Shown here in pieces: positions 52,690 to 61,156 of a DNA stretch of 64,000 nt; position 1 is the first letter of the stretch; every line of letters begins with the position of its first letter. The notes beneath the pieces were generated by a model. The model searched no databases. It was not told where the DNA came from and saw nothing but the letters and a program-made list of their open reading frames with translations. The DNA lies in NCBI RefSeq assembly GCF_015277775.1, contig NZ_CP063849.1, positions 5,285,501 to 5,349,500 on the forward strand, read 5' to 3'. A program made the translations under genes and the position numbers. Source of the DNA: Paludibaculum fermentans (GTDB lineage Bacteria > Acidobacteriota > Terriglobia > Bryobacterales > Bryobacteraceae).

Positions 52690-53053
52690 GGAAGAATCCT
52701 AACTGAACATTCAGGGTTATCACAACCGGAAATTCGGTGTCAAATGTCCGAAGTTCCCTGAGTGCTGTGAACCCTTTGCAGGAGAGGGCTTCACGGCCCT
52801 CTGGCGACAAAAATACCTCAAAAGCCGAAGCCCGGAGCATAGCGGGAGGCCGGAAGCGGGCTCCAGGGTCTCACAGCGCCCCGTTTTCGACCGCACATTA
52901 ACGTCAAGTTAAACTTCGGCGCTGAGCGCGCCCCACTAGTCCACGTAGGCCCGAAAAGTCCCGGTGGGCGCTCTGTTCCACCGGCACAACGGCCATGTCC
53001 AAGAGATTGTAAAATGGAATGAACCACTGTTCTCCTAAGGAGCTCCCGTAACA
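52690..53053. other. Structured intergenic region between nuo cluster 2 and the cytochrome c gene
   Basis: These 364 bases separate divergent genes. Besides the nuoC promoter, the region holds several inverted repeats: AGAGGGC-N6-GCCCTCT (52783-52802), an alternative stem GTGAACCCT (52767-52775) with AGGG-C-TTCAC (52785-52794), TTAAC-N5-GTTAA (52898-52912) and CCGGTGG-N10-CCACCGG (52961-52984). The first two stems exclude each other. A TAAAAT box at 53010-53015 may be the -10 of the cytochrome gene, without a clear -35. I see no conserved RNA family or coding region. Confidence 0.5.
52716..52743 (-). promoter_or_regulatory. Predicted promoter of nuo cluster 2
   Basis: On the minus strand TTGACA (52743 to 52738) is followed by 16 bases and GATAAC (52721 to 52716). 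The -10 has four matches and is preceded by TGT, giving an extended -10 form. Transcription would start near 52709, about 20 bases before the nuoC ATG. Confidence 0.55.
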
Positions 53054-53380
53054 ATGCTGAAGCGAGTTCTGGCGACTGCCGCCATTACCTTGAATCTGGT
53101 TTCCGGTCTGGCGCTGGCGCAGAAGAAGGGCGACGCGGATAAGGGCAAGGAAGTATTCGAACAATGCGGCGTGTGCCACAATGCCACGACCGACGAAAAA
53201 AAGATGGGTCCCAGCCTGAAGGGGCTGTACAAGAAGCCGAAGCTCGCCAACGGGCAGAAGCCGACGGATGCCGCCATCCTCGGGATCATCAACAAGGGCA
53301 AGGGTGCAATGCCGGCCTTTGATGAGGTGCTGAGCGCGGACGAAAAAGCCGACCTGATGGCCTATCTCAAGACGATCTAG
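53054..53380 (+). CDS. Secreted small c-type cytochrome (class I)
   Basis: This 108-residue protein has a signal peptide (residues 1-22, ending ALA) and one heme c site, C38-G-V-C41-H42. Met86 in GAMPAF is the likely sixth ligand. It is a typical periplasmic electron carrier between a quinol-oxidising complex and a terminal oxidase or other acceptor. A TAAGGAG site (53036-53042) lies 11 bases before the ATG. It is convergent with the EAL/HDOD gene, with just 2 bases between stop codons. Confidence 0.92.
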   Translation: MLKRVLATAAITLNLVSGLALAQKKGDADKGKEVFEQCGVCHNATTDEKKMGPSLKGLYKKPKLANGQKPTDAAILGIINKGKGAMPAFDEVLSADEKADLMAYLKTI

Positions 53381-53382
53381 CT

Positions 53383-54618
53383 CTATTTAGCCGGCACGCC
53401 GGTTTCAGTGACTTCGGCGGTCCACTGCAAAGCCCGAAGGTAGACGTCAGCGACAACTCCAACTGGCAGTAGGAGTTGTCGGCAATGCGGTTCCAACTCC
53501 TGAGGGGATGCTCGTTCGTAGGATTCGACAATCCGGACAAGCGCCCCCAAGGGCCCCTCACTGCGCCCGAGCAGAACGGACGCCAACTCCTCCCCCAGTC
53601 CCAACTGTTGAACTACCTCGCGCATGGGGGCGCCCAGCAGCGCATCCATCAGCGTGAACATGCCGGCCATGAAAGCGAGCGACTTAGCGAGCTTGAGCCC
53701 CGCCTCCTCCGCCAGTAACTCGCACATCCGCGCGCGGATCAGGGCGGCATCGATTATCTCGGTGCTGCGGCCGGCGGCCAGGGTAGGCAACAGGACGAAA
53801 GTCATCCAGCGGCGCGTTTCATTCTCGCCCAGCCGCATCAGGCACTGGCGCAGGCTGGAGATCTCGCGCGGAGCACCGAATCGTGCTGAATTGGAGTATT
53901 GAATCAGTCGGTAGCAGAGCCCGACATCGGGCGCGATGGCGGCCTCCACCTTTTCCAGCGTGAACTGGTCAGCACCCAGCAAAGTCAGCAACTTGAGCTT
54001 CGTATTGTGGCGGGCATTGAGGGTTCGCCCGCTGACCACGCGAGGCCGGTGCAGGAAGTAGCCCTGGAAATAGTCGTAGCCGGCGGCCAGGGCGGAATCG
54101 CGCTCCTCGACGGTTTCCACCTTTTCGGCCAACATGCGCAGCTTACGCTCTTTCAAGCGGCGCGCGATTCTGACGGAATCGGCGCCGGAGATAGCGCGAA
54201 AATCCACCTTTACCCAATCGACAAGCTCCAGTAGCGGGTCGAACTCCGGCAGCCCGGTATAGTCGTCCAGGACCAGCAAATAGCCGAGTTTGCGCAACTC
54301 CCGGCAGGCCGCCAAAACCTCCGCATCAGGCTGCACATTCTCCAGGATTTCGAGGCCGATGACGTCGGAAGGCAGTGAGCGGATGCGATCGTCCAGCAGC
54401 ATGCTGCGAGGCACGTTGATCAGCGCCCGCCGGCCCTTCAGGAGAGAATCGAGGCCGATATCGAGGAAACTCGCCGAGAGAACCTGCCAACTGGCCAACT
54501 CGTCGTTTCGGGTAGTTGCGGTTGCGTCGGGAAGCGCTCGAAACAAAAGCTCATAGGCCACCACATTATTGGTGCGATCAAAGACAGCTTGGCGAGCTAC
54601 GTGAACTTCGAGTGACAT
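53383..54618 (-). CDS. EAL-HDOD domain signalling protein (YuxH type)
   Basis: This 411-residue protein has an N-terminal degenerate EAL domain (about residues 1-200; YELLFRA for EAL, LDDYTGL for DDFG) and a C-terminal HDOD domain (about 200-390). Several EAL metal ligands are altered, so it probably does not cleave cyclic di-GMP, but acts as a binding or regulatory protein like other YuxH-type members. A possible minus-strand promoter is TTCAGC (54727 to 54722) and TATAAC (54703 to 54698), 18 bases apart, which would give a 70-base leader. Confidence 0.85.
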   Translation of the reverse strand: MSLEVHVARQAVFDRTNNVVAYELLFRALPDATATTRNDELASWQVLSASFLDIGLDSLLKGRRALINVPRSMLLDDRIRSLPSDVIGLEILENVQPDAEVLAACRELRKLGYLLVLDDYTGLPEFDPLLELVDWVKVDFRAISGADSVRIARRLKERKLRMLAEKVETVEERDSALAAGYDYFQGYFLHRPRVVSGRTLNARHNTKLKLLTLLGADQFTLEKVEAAIAPDVGLCYRLIQYSNSARFGAPREISSLRQCLMRLGENETRRWMTFVLLPTLAAGRSTEIIDAALIRARMCELLAEEAGLKLAKSLAFMAGMFTLMDALLGAPMREVVQQLGLGEELASVLLGRSEGPLGALVRIVESYERASPQELEPHCRQLLLPVGVVADVYLRALQWTAEVTETGVPAK

Positions 54619-54794
54619 CCGCTAGATTTTGACCGAAATTGGAGTTCACGGGACGGCCGGCGGTTCCACTTCCGCCGACGCCGCGAATCTGTACCATGTT
54701 ATATCAGCGCTTCTGTCAGCGGCTGAACACTCATCGGCACCAATCTAGCAGTATCGAACAAATCCAGCCACCCCGCCCAGCGGCCTGTGAAGAT

Positions 54795-54824
54795 TTGACC
54801 AAAGCGGCGTGAGGCGGCTAAACT
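54795..54824 (+). promoter_or_regulatory. Predicted promoter of tRNA-Glu
   Basis: TTGACC (54795-54800) and TAAACT (54819-54824) are 18 bases apart. A start near 54831 would give a leader of about 25 bases. That leader forms a 6-pair hairpin, CAGCGG-N7-CCGCTG (54833-54851), just before the mature tRNA 5' end. Confidence 0.55.
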
Positions 54825-54856
54825 AAAAAGGTCAGCGGTTCTGCGCCGCTGTGTGC

Positions 54857-54934
54857 GTCCCCATCGTCTAGCCCGGCCTAGGACACCGCCCTTTCACGGC
54901 GATAACGCGGGTTCGAATCCCGCTGGGGACGCCA
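54857..54934 (+). tRNA. tRNA-Glu (anticodon TTC)
   Basis: The cloverleaf is complete. The acceptor stem is GTCCCCA with TGGGGAC, the D arm contains TCTAG...CTAGGA, the anticodon loop CTTTCAC has TTC at 54893-54895, the T arm is GCGGG-TTCGAAT-CCCGC, and the CCA end is encoded (54932-54934). The top pair of the anticodon stem is a C-A mismatch (54886 with 54902) where most bacterial tRNA-Glu genes have a C-G pair. The sequence otherwise closely follows the standard tRNA-Glu. Confidence 0.97.
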
Positions 54935-55027
54935 TCTTAACTCTCCCCACCCGCATCAATTCCCCCAGAACGAGTAGCATCGCACGAGTCCCTCGCGCGT
55001 GTGAGATACGAGCGGACGAGTTCGCGG

Positions 55028-56383
55028 CTAGTCCCAGGGCTCAGGCTTCTTTTCCACCTTCGGCGGCGCCCCTTTGAAGGTCAGCACAACATCCACCAAC
55101 TGGTTCTTGTCGTCGACCATTGTTTCCGCCTTCGTGTCACCGAGATTGTCGAAGATCCCCCGTTCCCGCACGCGCTCCAGGAAGGCGTCCGGATATTTGC
55201 TTCGAAACGGATCGCCAGGCTTGAGAATCCACAGCTTGCGCAAGACGGGCTCGGTTTCGATATCCAGGCCTTTGATCATCAGCCGGCCGAACTTGTACTC
55301 AGGCCCCGGATCCACGTTGATGAAGATGTCCACCGTCTTCTTCTCGTCGTTCAGCGCGCGATCCGCTTTGTAAGTGGCGCGCATGTAGCCGGTCTGCTTC
55401 ACCTCATCAAGGATGCGTTGCATGCCTGCACCGATGACGGAGTAACTGACGGTCTCACCGGTCTTGAACTGCGCCAGATTCTGTACTTCTTCGGGCGAAA
55501 TCGGCGCGCCACGCACTTCAATCTTGTCGAGTTTGTACACGGGCCCTTCGTCCACCTGCACGGTCACCACAACACCTTTCGCGGTCTTCGAGGGTTCCGC
55601 GGTGAACTTCGGGAAAGAGGCCTTGAGATGACCCACAGCCTCGTACATGGGCCGGATCTGGTTTTCCAGGAAGAGCCGGAAGTTGGTGTCCACGAACGGC
55701 ATGCCCACGGCCACCTGGGACAAGGCTTTCACCAGATACCTGGAATCCAGTACCCGCGCCCCGGTGAAGGCAACCTCGGTGACAACGGGCGGCGCCGAAT
55801 TGGGTCCAAACAGGATAGTGACCTGATCCTGGCCCAGCAGCAGGACCCGTCCCTGGACCGTCTCCTTGATCCCCTTCTCGCCGAGCATCGCCTGCATGAT
55901 GGCGGCAACCTTATCGATTAGGACGTCCGACGGGGGGATCTTCTTACCGAACAGCGGCAGGGAGCGGCGAACCCGTTCCTCGACGGCCGCGCGCTCCAGC
56001 GGCAACCGGTCGAGCGACCACTCCATGAAGTTGGTGGGCTCAGTCACTTCCAGGGTGGCGGCCACACCTTTCACATCGGGCAGTCCTTCGTACTTCCAGC
56101 CGAAACTCTCAAAGAAGCCGGCGGCCAGGACGCGGTCGCGCGCCCGCTCGAAGTTCTGCTTGGTGGCGAGATCGCCCAGGCGGAGACCGGACGTGGAGAT
56201 CACCTGTTCGGCCGTGTAGAACTTGTTGCCCGTCACGCGGATCTCGCGGATGGGCCAGATTTCGTTGGGTGCGGACTGCGCGGCGGCAGGATTCCGCGCC
56301 GGGACCGGGCGGCGGGCAGGCGCCTGTCCCCACCCCAGACAGGCGGCGACAAGGACGATGGCGGCGAGTCTCATTGCTTTCAT
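55028..56383 (-). CDS. POTRA-domain protein of the BamA/Omp85 type lacking the beta-barrel
   Basis: This 451-residue exported protein has a signal peptide (MRLAAIVLVAACLGWG). Four or five POTRA-like modules follow, for example IREIRVTGNKFYTAEQVISTSGLRLGD, TEVAFTGARVLDSRYLVKAL, LDKIEVRGAPISPEEVQNLAQFKTGE and FGRLMIKGLDIETEPVLRKLWILKPGDPF. It ends with DVVLTFKGAPPKVEKKPEPWD, where a BamA would continue into its barrel domain. It may be a periplasmic helper of outer membrane protein assembly. ATGs at 56383 and 56374 are both possible. Its start is only 34 bases from that of the divergent lpdA. Confidence 0.82.
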   Translation of the reverse strand: MKAMRLAAIVLVAACLGWGQAPARRPVPARNPAAAQSAPNEIWPIREIRVTGNKFYTAEQVISTSGLRLGDLATKQNFERARDRVLAAGFFESFGWKYEGLPDVKGVAATLEVTEPTNFMEWSLDRLPLERAAVEERVRRSLPLFGKKIPPSDVLIDKVAAIMQAMLGEKGIKETVQGRVLLLGQDQVTILFGPNSAPPVVTEVAFTGARVLDSRYLVKALSQVAVGMPFVDTNFRLFLENQIRPMYEAVGHLKASFPKFTAEPSKTAKGVVVTVQVDEGPVYKLDKIEVRGAPISPEEVQNLAQFKTGETVSYSVIGAGMQRILDEVKQTGYMRATYKADRALNDEKKTVDIFINVDPGPEYKFGRLMIKGLDIETEPVLRKLWILKPGDPFRSKYPDAFLERVRERGIFDNLGDTKAETMVDDKNQLVDVVLTFKGAPPKVEKKPEPWD

Positions 56384-56417
56384 TATGTGAAAATTTGCCA
56401 ATGCTAGACTGAAAGTG

Positions 56418-57812
56418 ATGTCCTACGATCTGATCGTGATCGGGAGCGGACCTGGGGGGTACTCCGCTGCGATTCGCGCAGGCCAGTACGGCCTCAAGAC
56501 TGCGCTCATTGAAAAAAGCCCTCTCCTCGGTGGGACGTGCCTGCACGTTGGCTGCGTTCCCACAAAAGCCCTGCTCCACACTGCGGAAGTGTGGGACTAC
56601 TTCCTGAACCCCGGACCTCAAGGGATTTCGTGCCAGGACCCCAGGCTCGACTATCTCAAAGTTCTGGAACGGAAGAACAAGATTGTCACCAGCCATGCCA
56701 AGGGCATCGAGTTTCTGATGAAGAAGCAGAAAGTCGAAGTCATTCGCGGCTACGGTCGGCTGAAGGGCCGCGGCCAGGTGGAAGTGCTCACCGACGGCGG
56801 CACTAAAACGCTGGAAGCAAAGAACATCATCATCGCCACCGGTTCCGAGGCGCGGATGATTCCAGGCCTGACGGCCGACGAGAAGACCATCGTCACGAAT
56901 ATCGAAATCCTGAGCCGCCCTCAGGTCCCCAAGAGCCTGCTGGTTATTGGCGCCGGCGCTGTTGGCGTCGAGTTTGCCTCTATCTTCAAGCGCTTCGGCA
57001 GCCAGGTGACCGTCTTTGAAATGCTGCCCCGGCTCGTGCCGGTGGAAGACGAAGACGTGAGCAAGGAACTGGAACGCCAGTTCAAGAAGCAGGGAATCAA
57101 CCTGGAAACCGGCGCCAAGGTGCTGGAAGTGCAGCGTACCGCCGAAGGCGTCAGCCTGCAGGTACAGCTCGCCAGCGGGAAGGTGCAGCAGTTCGACGGC
57201 GAGATGCTGCTGGTGGCCGTGGGCCGCAAGCCGCTCACGGAAAACTGCGGTATCGAGAACACCCGAGTGGAACTCGACCGCGGCTTCGTCAAGGTCAACC
57301 AGTACCAGCAGACCGCCGAGCCGGGCGTCTACGCCATCGGCGACGTGGTCGCCGGCACGCCCCAACTCGCGCATGTCGCGACCATGGAAGGCATGGTGGC
57401 TGTCGCCCATATGGCTGGCAAGACCGCGACGCCTATCAACAAGAACCGGATTCCCGGCTGCACGTACACTGAGCCCGGCATCGGCAGCGTCGGCCTCACC
57501 GAGAAGCAGGCGCGCGAGAAGGGTTACGACGTGAAGGTGGGCAAGTTCCCCTTCGCCGGAAACTCGAAAGCCTCCATCCTCGGCAACCACGGCGGCTTCG
57601 TCAAAGTGGTGGCCGATGCCAAGTACGGCGAGATCCTGGGCGTCCACATCATCGGACCGCATGCCTATGAGCTGATCGCGGAAGCGGTGACGGCCATGGA
57701 AGCGGAAGCGACCGTCGAGACCATGATGTCGACGATCCACGCCCACCCGACGCTCTACGAAGCCGTCGGCGAAGCGTTCAACAGCGTGTACGGCCTGGCC
57801 ATAAACGCCTGA
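56418..57812 (+). CDS. lpdA: Dihydrolipoyl dehydrogenase (E3)
   Basis: This 464-residue flavoprotein reoxidises the dihydrolipoyl groups of 2-oxoacid dehydrogenase complexes and reduces NAD. Visible are the FAD site (VIGSGPGGYSAAIRAGQYG), the redox disulfide C41-x4-C46 (GGTCLHVGCVPTKALL), the NAD site (VIGAGAVGVEFASIFKRFGSQVTVFE), the second FAD motif (GVYAIGDV) and the C-terminal His-Glu region (STIHAHPTLYEAVGEAF). The ATG at 56418 is chosen; a GTG directly before it is possible. It is followed by lipB after 5 bases. Confidence 0.95.
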   Translation: MSYDLIVIGSGPGGYSAAIRAGQYGLKTALIEKSPLLGGTCLHVGCVPTKALLHTAEVWDYFLNPGPQGISCQDPRLDYLKVLERKNKIVTSHAKGIEFLMKKQKVEVIRGYGRLKGRGQVEVLTDGGTKTLEAKNIIIATGSEARMIPGLTADEKTIVTNIEILSRPQVPKSLLVIGAGAVGVEFASIFKRFGSQVTVFEMLPRLVPVEDEDVSKELERQFKKQGINLETGAKVLEVQRTAEGVSLQVQLASGKVQQFDGEMLLVAVGRKPLTENCGIENTRVELDRGFVKVNQYQQTAEPGVYAIGDVVAGTPQLAHVATMEGMVAVAHMAGKTATPINKNRIPGCTYTEPGIGSVGLTEKQAREKGYDVKVGKFPFAGNSKASILGNHGGFVKVVADAKYGEILGVHIIGPHAYELIAEAVTAMEAEATVETMMSTIHAHPTLYEAVGEAFNSVYGLAINA

Positions 57813-57817
57813 TCCCG

Positions 57818-58468
57818 ATGCGAAAACTGCAAGTGCGCGAGCTCGGCCGCCTGGCCTATGGCGAGGCATGGGATTTACAGAAATCCCTGGCCGAGCAGCG
57901 CAAGCAGGGCCTCATCCCGGATCAACTCCTGCTGGTCGAACATCCCCACGTGCTCACCCTGGGCCGGAACGGTCACGAAGAGAATATCCTCTTAAGCCGC
58001 GACCGGTTGGCTGAACTCGGCATCGAATACTTTGAGATCAATCGTGGGGGCGACATCACTTATCACGGGCCGGGACAGATCGTCGGATACCCGATTCTTG
58101 ATCTGAGAGAATGGAAGCGGGATGTCGTCGCCTATATCCGGGCACTGGAAGAAGTAATCATCCGGACTCTGCGGCGCTATGGGATTGAGGGAGTTCGTGA
58201 TCCGGGCGCGGCCGGCGTCTGGGTGAACGGAGCGAAGGTCTGTGCGGTCGGCGTGCATATCAGCCGCTGGGTAACGACGCACGGCTTCGCCTTGAATTGG
58301 ACTACGGATTTGAAGTACTTCCAGTACATCGTGCCCTGCGGGCTGACGAAGCCCGTGACCTCGATGGAAGAACTGGGAGTCCGAGTGGATCGCGCGGAGC
58401 TGCACCAGGCGATTCTGGACGAGTTCGCGCAGGTATACGAATACGAACCGGCGCTCGTGAGCGCCTGA
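57818..58468 (+). CDS. lipB: Octanoyltransferase LipB
   Basis: LipB moves octanoyl groups from acyl carrier protein to lipoyl domains, the first step of lipoate synthesis. The 216 residues show FEINRGGDITYHGPGQIVGYPILDL, the lysine of the Cys-Lys dyad in NGAKVCAVGVHISRWVTTHGFALN and the catalytic cysteine in YIVPCGL. It lies between an E3 and an E2 gene whose lipoyl domain is its expected substrate; lipA is not in the window. Confidence 0.95.
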   Translation: MRKLQVRELGRLAYGEAWDLQKSLAEQRKQGLIPDQLLLVEHPHVLTLGRNGHEENILLSRDRLAELGIEYFEINRGGDITYHGPGQIVGYPILDLREWKRDVVAYIRALEEVIIRTLRRYGIEGVRDPGAAGVWVNGAKVCAVGVHISRWVTTHGFALNWTTDLKYFQYIVPCGLTKPVTSMEELGVRVDRAELHQAILDEFAQVYEYEPALVSA

Positions 58469-58493
58469 GCCTGACAGACTGGAGAAAGTCGAA

Positions 58494-59849
58494 ATGTCCG
58501 ATGTCGTCATGCCCCAGATGGGCGAGAGCATTGTCGAAGGCACACTAACCAAGTGGCTCAAGAAGGTGGGCGATCGCGTGGAGCGCGACGAGCCACTCTT
58601 CGAGATCTCCACCGATAAAGTGGACACCGAGATTCCGTCGCCAACGGCCGGCACCCTCACCGAAATTCTGGTGCAGGAAGGCGCCGTGGTGGCCATCAAC
58701 ACCGTGGTAGCCCGTGTGGGCGACGGGGCCGCTGCACCGGCCCCCGCTCCGGCGCCTGCACCCGCTCCTGCCGTTGAGGCGCCCAAACCACCTCCGGCCC
58801 CTGTGGCTGCGGCACCTGCCCCGGCACCTGCCCCGGCAACTGCTCCGGAGCCTGCTCCGGTCCCGGTGGTGGAAGCAGTACCCGTACCGGCGGACGAGGA
58901 CGACCAGGGCGGCCCCATTAGCCCGCTGGTGCGCCGCATGGCGCGCGAGAACAACATCGACGTAAAGGCGCTGAAGGGCAGTGGCGCCGGCGGCCGAGTG
59001 ACCAAGCAGGACGTGGAAAACTACCTGGCCAGCCGCCAGGCTCCGCCTCCTGTGGCAGCAGCGCCTGCCGCTCCGGCTGCACCGCCTGCGTGGGCCACAC
59101 CGGTGGCTCCGCCGCCCGCACCCGCCTCGACCGCGCCCCTACCCAGGGTCGAACCCGCTAAAGTACGCGTCGAGCCCATGTCCACCATGCGGCAGAAGAT
59201 CGCAGAGCACATGGTGATGTCGAAGCAGACCTCCGCCCATGTGACGACGGTGCACCGCGTCGACATGACGAAGATCGCCAAGGTCCGCGCGAAGTCGAAG
59301 GATGAATTCCAGCAGCGCTACGGCTTCGGGCTGACGTTCCTGCCCTTCGTCCTGCGCGCCACCGCAGAGGCGTTGCGGGTGTTCCCGCTCTTCAACTCGT
59401 CGATCGAGGGCACCAACATCCTCTATCACAACGAGATCAATATCGGCGTCGCCGTGGCCCTGGAGAACGGGCTGATCGTGCCCGTCGTCCACCAGGCGGA
59501 CGAGAAGAATATCGTCGGACTGCAGCGCTCCATCGTCGACCTCGCCGCCCGTGCCCGTTCCAAGCAGTTGAAGCCGGCTGAGGTCCAGGGCGGTACGTTC
59601 TCCATTACCAATTTCGGCAGCTTCGGCTCGCTCTTTGCGACGCCGGTCATCAACCAGCCGCAGGTGGCCATCCTCGGTGTTGGCGCCGTGGAAAAAGTGC
59701 CCGTGGTGATCGACGACGCCATTGCCATCCGCTCGATGGCCTACCTGGCCCTGACCTTCGACCACCGCCTCATCGACGGCGCTCTGGCCGATCAGTTCTG
59801 CCAGAAGGTAAAGTCGGTTCTCGAAAACTGGAACGACCAGGTTCTGTAA
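58494..59849 (+). CDS. Dihydrolipoamide acyltransferase (E2 of a 2-oxoacid dehydrogenase complex)
   Basis: This 451-residue E2 has one lipoyl domain (residues 1-78, Lys42 in EISTDKVDTEI), a long Ala/Pro linker, an E3/E1-binding domain (about 140-180, ISPLVRRMARENNIDVKALKGSGAGGRVTKQDVENYL), a second linker and the catalytic domain (about 220-451). His424 and Asp428 lie in TFDHRLIDGA. It could be the 2-oxoglutarate, branched-chain or pyruvate type; the sequence alone does not decide this, and no E1 gene is nearby. A perfect 11-pair hairpin follows. Confidence 0.93.
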   Translation: MSDVVMPQMGESIVEGTLTKWLKKVGDRVERDEPLFEISTDKVDTEIPSPTAGTLTEILVQEGAVVAINTVVARVGDGAAAPAPAPAPAPAPAVEAPKPPPAPVAAAPAPAPAPATAPEPAPVPVVEAVPVPADEDDQGGPISPLVRRMARENNIDVKALKGSGAGGRVTKQDVENYLASRQAPPPVAAAPAAPAAPPAWATPVAPPPAPASTAPLPRVEPAKVRVEPMSTMRQKIAEHMVMSKQTSAHVTTVHRVDMTKIAKVRAKSKDEFQQRYGFGLTFLPFVLRATAEALRVFPLFNSSIEGTNILYHNEINIGVAVALENGLIVPVVHQADEKNIVGLQRSIVDLAARARSKQLKPAEVQGGTFSITNFGSFGSLFATPVINQPQVAILGVGAVEKVPVVIDDAIAIRSMAYLALTFDHRLIDGALADQFCQKVKSVLENWNDQVL

Positions 59850-59865
59850 CCACCACTCATTGACG

Positions 59866-59908
59866 AAAACACGCCGCTCATCGGATCTCCGGTGGGCGGC
59901 GTGTTTCG
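59866..59908 (+). terminator. Terminator hairpin after the lpdA-lipB-E2 operon
   Basis: AAACACGCCGC (59867-59877) and its exact complement (59896-59906) form an 11-pair stem around an 18-base loop. The right arm ends in GTTTCGTT, a weak U-rich tail. It lies 18 bases after the E2 stop and before the next gene start (59928). Confidence 0.7.
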
Positions 59909-59927
59909 TTGTGGCACACTCGATGCC

Positions 59928-61139
59928 GTGAAGACGCTGCTTGGATTGCTGGCTTTGGCCGGGCTCACCGTTTCCGCGCAGCCCACAGCCAAAGAGCGCC
60001 TGTTGGAGCGGATTGAGGCCATCGCCGTCTCGGAACCGCCAGTGCTTGGCGTTGACACGCAGATCAGGACGGCGGCCACGCTGGCGTCCAAGGATCCGGA
60101 TCTGGCCGAGCGCTGGCTGCAGGCAGCCACTTCGCGCGCCTTACCCCTGGTGGACCTGCACACCCGCGGCGAATTCCTCATTGCGATCGTCGACCAGTAC
60201 CGGCAATTGGACACAGAAGCGGCGGAGCAGGTCTGCAGCCTCCTGCCGCGCCGGGCGACGGGCGCCAAAGAGGATCCCTTGGCCCGGTGTTACCACAGCC
60301 TCTTCTCAGTCAAGCGCTCATGGGAAGAAGAGAAGGCACTCACCCGCCGGGCCCTGTCCGCGGGGGCATTCCTGGCACCGGAGATTCGCAGCCACCTGGA
60401 ACGCTCCATCAAGGAGCATCCGGAGGAGTGTGCCGCCGAGTTCGCCGTTATTGTGGAAGGCTTCCCCGCCGCCGATGCTTCCCCCCAGGAGCGCAGGCAC
60501 TTGCTCGATATGGCCAATCTGATCAGGAAGCGCGAGCCGGAGTTGGCCGCGGCCGCCAGGAAACTGGCGGAGAGCAAGCCGAAAGCCCCCGCCGCGGGCA
60601 CTGAAGAGGAGCTCGAAAAGAAGCAGGTGCTGGGTGAAGAGAAGCCACCAACGGAGGGCCTGGCCACGCCGGAACGGATCTCCCTGGCTCGCAAACAAAC
60701 GCCCGCAATGCAGGTGGAGATGTTGCTGGAGGTCATGGACGGCGACAAGGAACTCTCGCCGCCACAGCGGATCGCCCTTGCCTATGAAGCGCTCGAGGTG
60801 ACACCCAAGATCAAGGCCGGCGACGAACGGCTGGTCAGTCAATCGATGCTCGCGCGCCGGCTATATGACTACGGCGATCGAGGCAAGGCCGCCGTGGCCG
60901 CGCAGATGCTGGCTGAGTCGTTCGAGAAGTTCTACAACTGCGAGACCGCCGCGTGTGTAGCGTTTGAGGGCGACTCGAGCCCTGGTGAGGTGATCAATGA
61001 TTTCGCGGAGTACTTGCGCGAGAACAAGATCCAGCCGGAGGATCTGGGGCTGCGCCACAAGTCGCTGGAAGCGCGGCTGCTGATCCTCGACCTGCAGCAG
61101 AGCCTGGGCATCGAAAAGAAGCGGTTCTCATTCTTTTGA
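59928..61139 (+). CDS. Exported protein of unknown function, helical
   Basis: I do not recognise this 403-residue protein. It begins at a GTG at 59928 with a signal peptide (MKTLLGLLALAGLTVSAQ); an earlier GTG at 59892 would lie in the terminator stem. The rest is strongly helical and charged, with Ala/Leu/Glu-rich segments (for example AATLASKDPDLAERWLQAATSRALPLVDLHTRGEFL) that look like a TPR- or HEAT-like helical solenoid. A Lys/Glu-rich hinge lies around residues 220-245. There are a few cysteines (a CETAAC pair near the C-terminus) and no enzyme motifs. No upstream ribosome site is obvious. Confidence 0.7.
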   Translation: MKTLLGLLALAGLTVSAQPTAKERLLERIEAIAVSEPPVLGVDTQIRTAATLASKDPDLAERWLQAATSRALPLVDLHTRGEFLIAIVDQYRQLDTEAAEQVCSLLPRRATGAKEDPLARCYHSLFSVKRSWEEEKALTRRALSAGAFLAPEIRSHLERSIKEHPEECAAEFAVIVEGFPAADASPQERRHLLDMANLIRKREPELAAAARKLAESKPKAPAAGTEEELEKKQVLGEEKPPTEGLATPERISLARKQTPAMQVEMLLEVMDGDKELSPPQRIALAYEALEVTPKIKAGDERLVSQSMLARRLYDYGDRGKAAVAAQMLAESFEKFYNCETAACVAFEGDSSPGEVINDFAEYLRENKIQPEDLGLRHKSLEARLLILDLQQSLGIEKKRFSFF

Positions 61140-61156
61140 GATATTCAGTTCTGATA

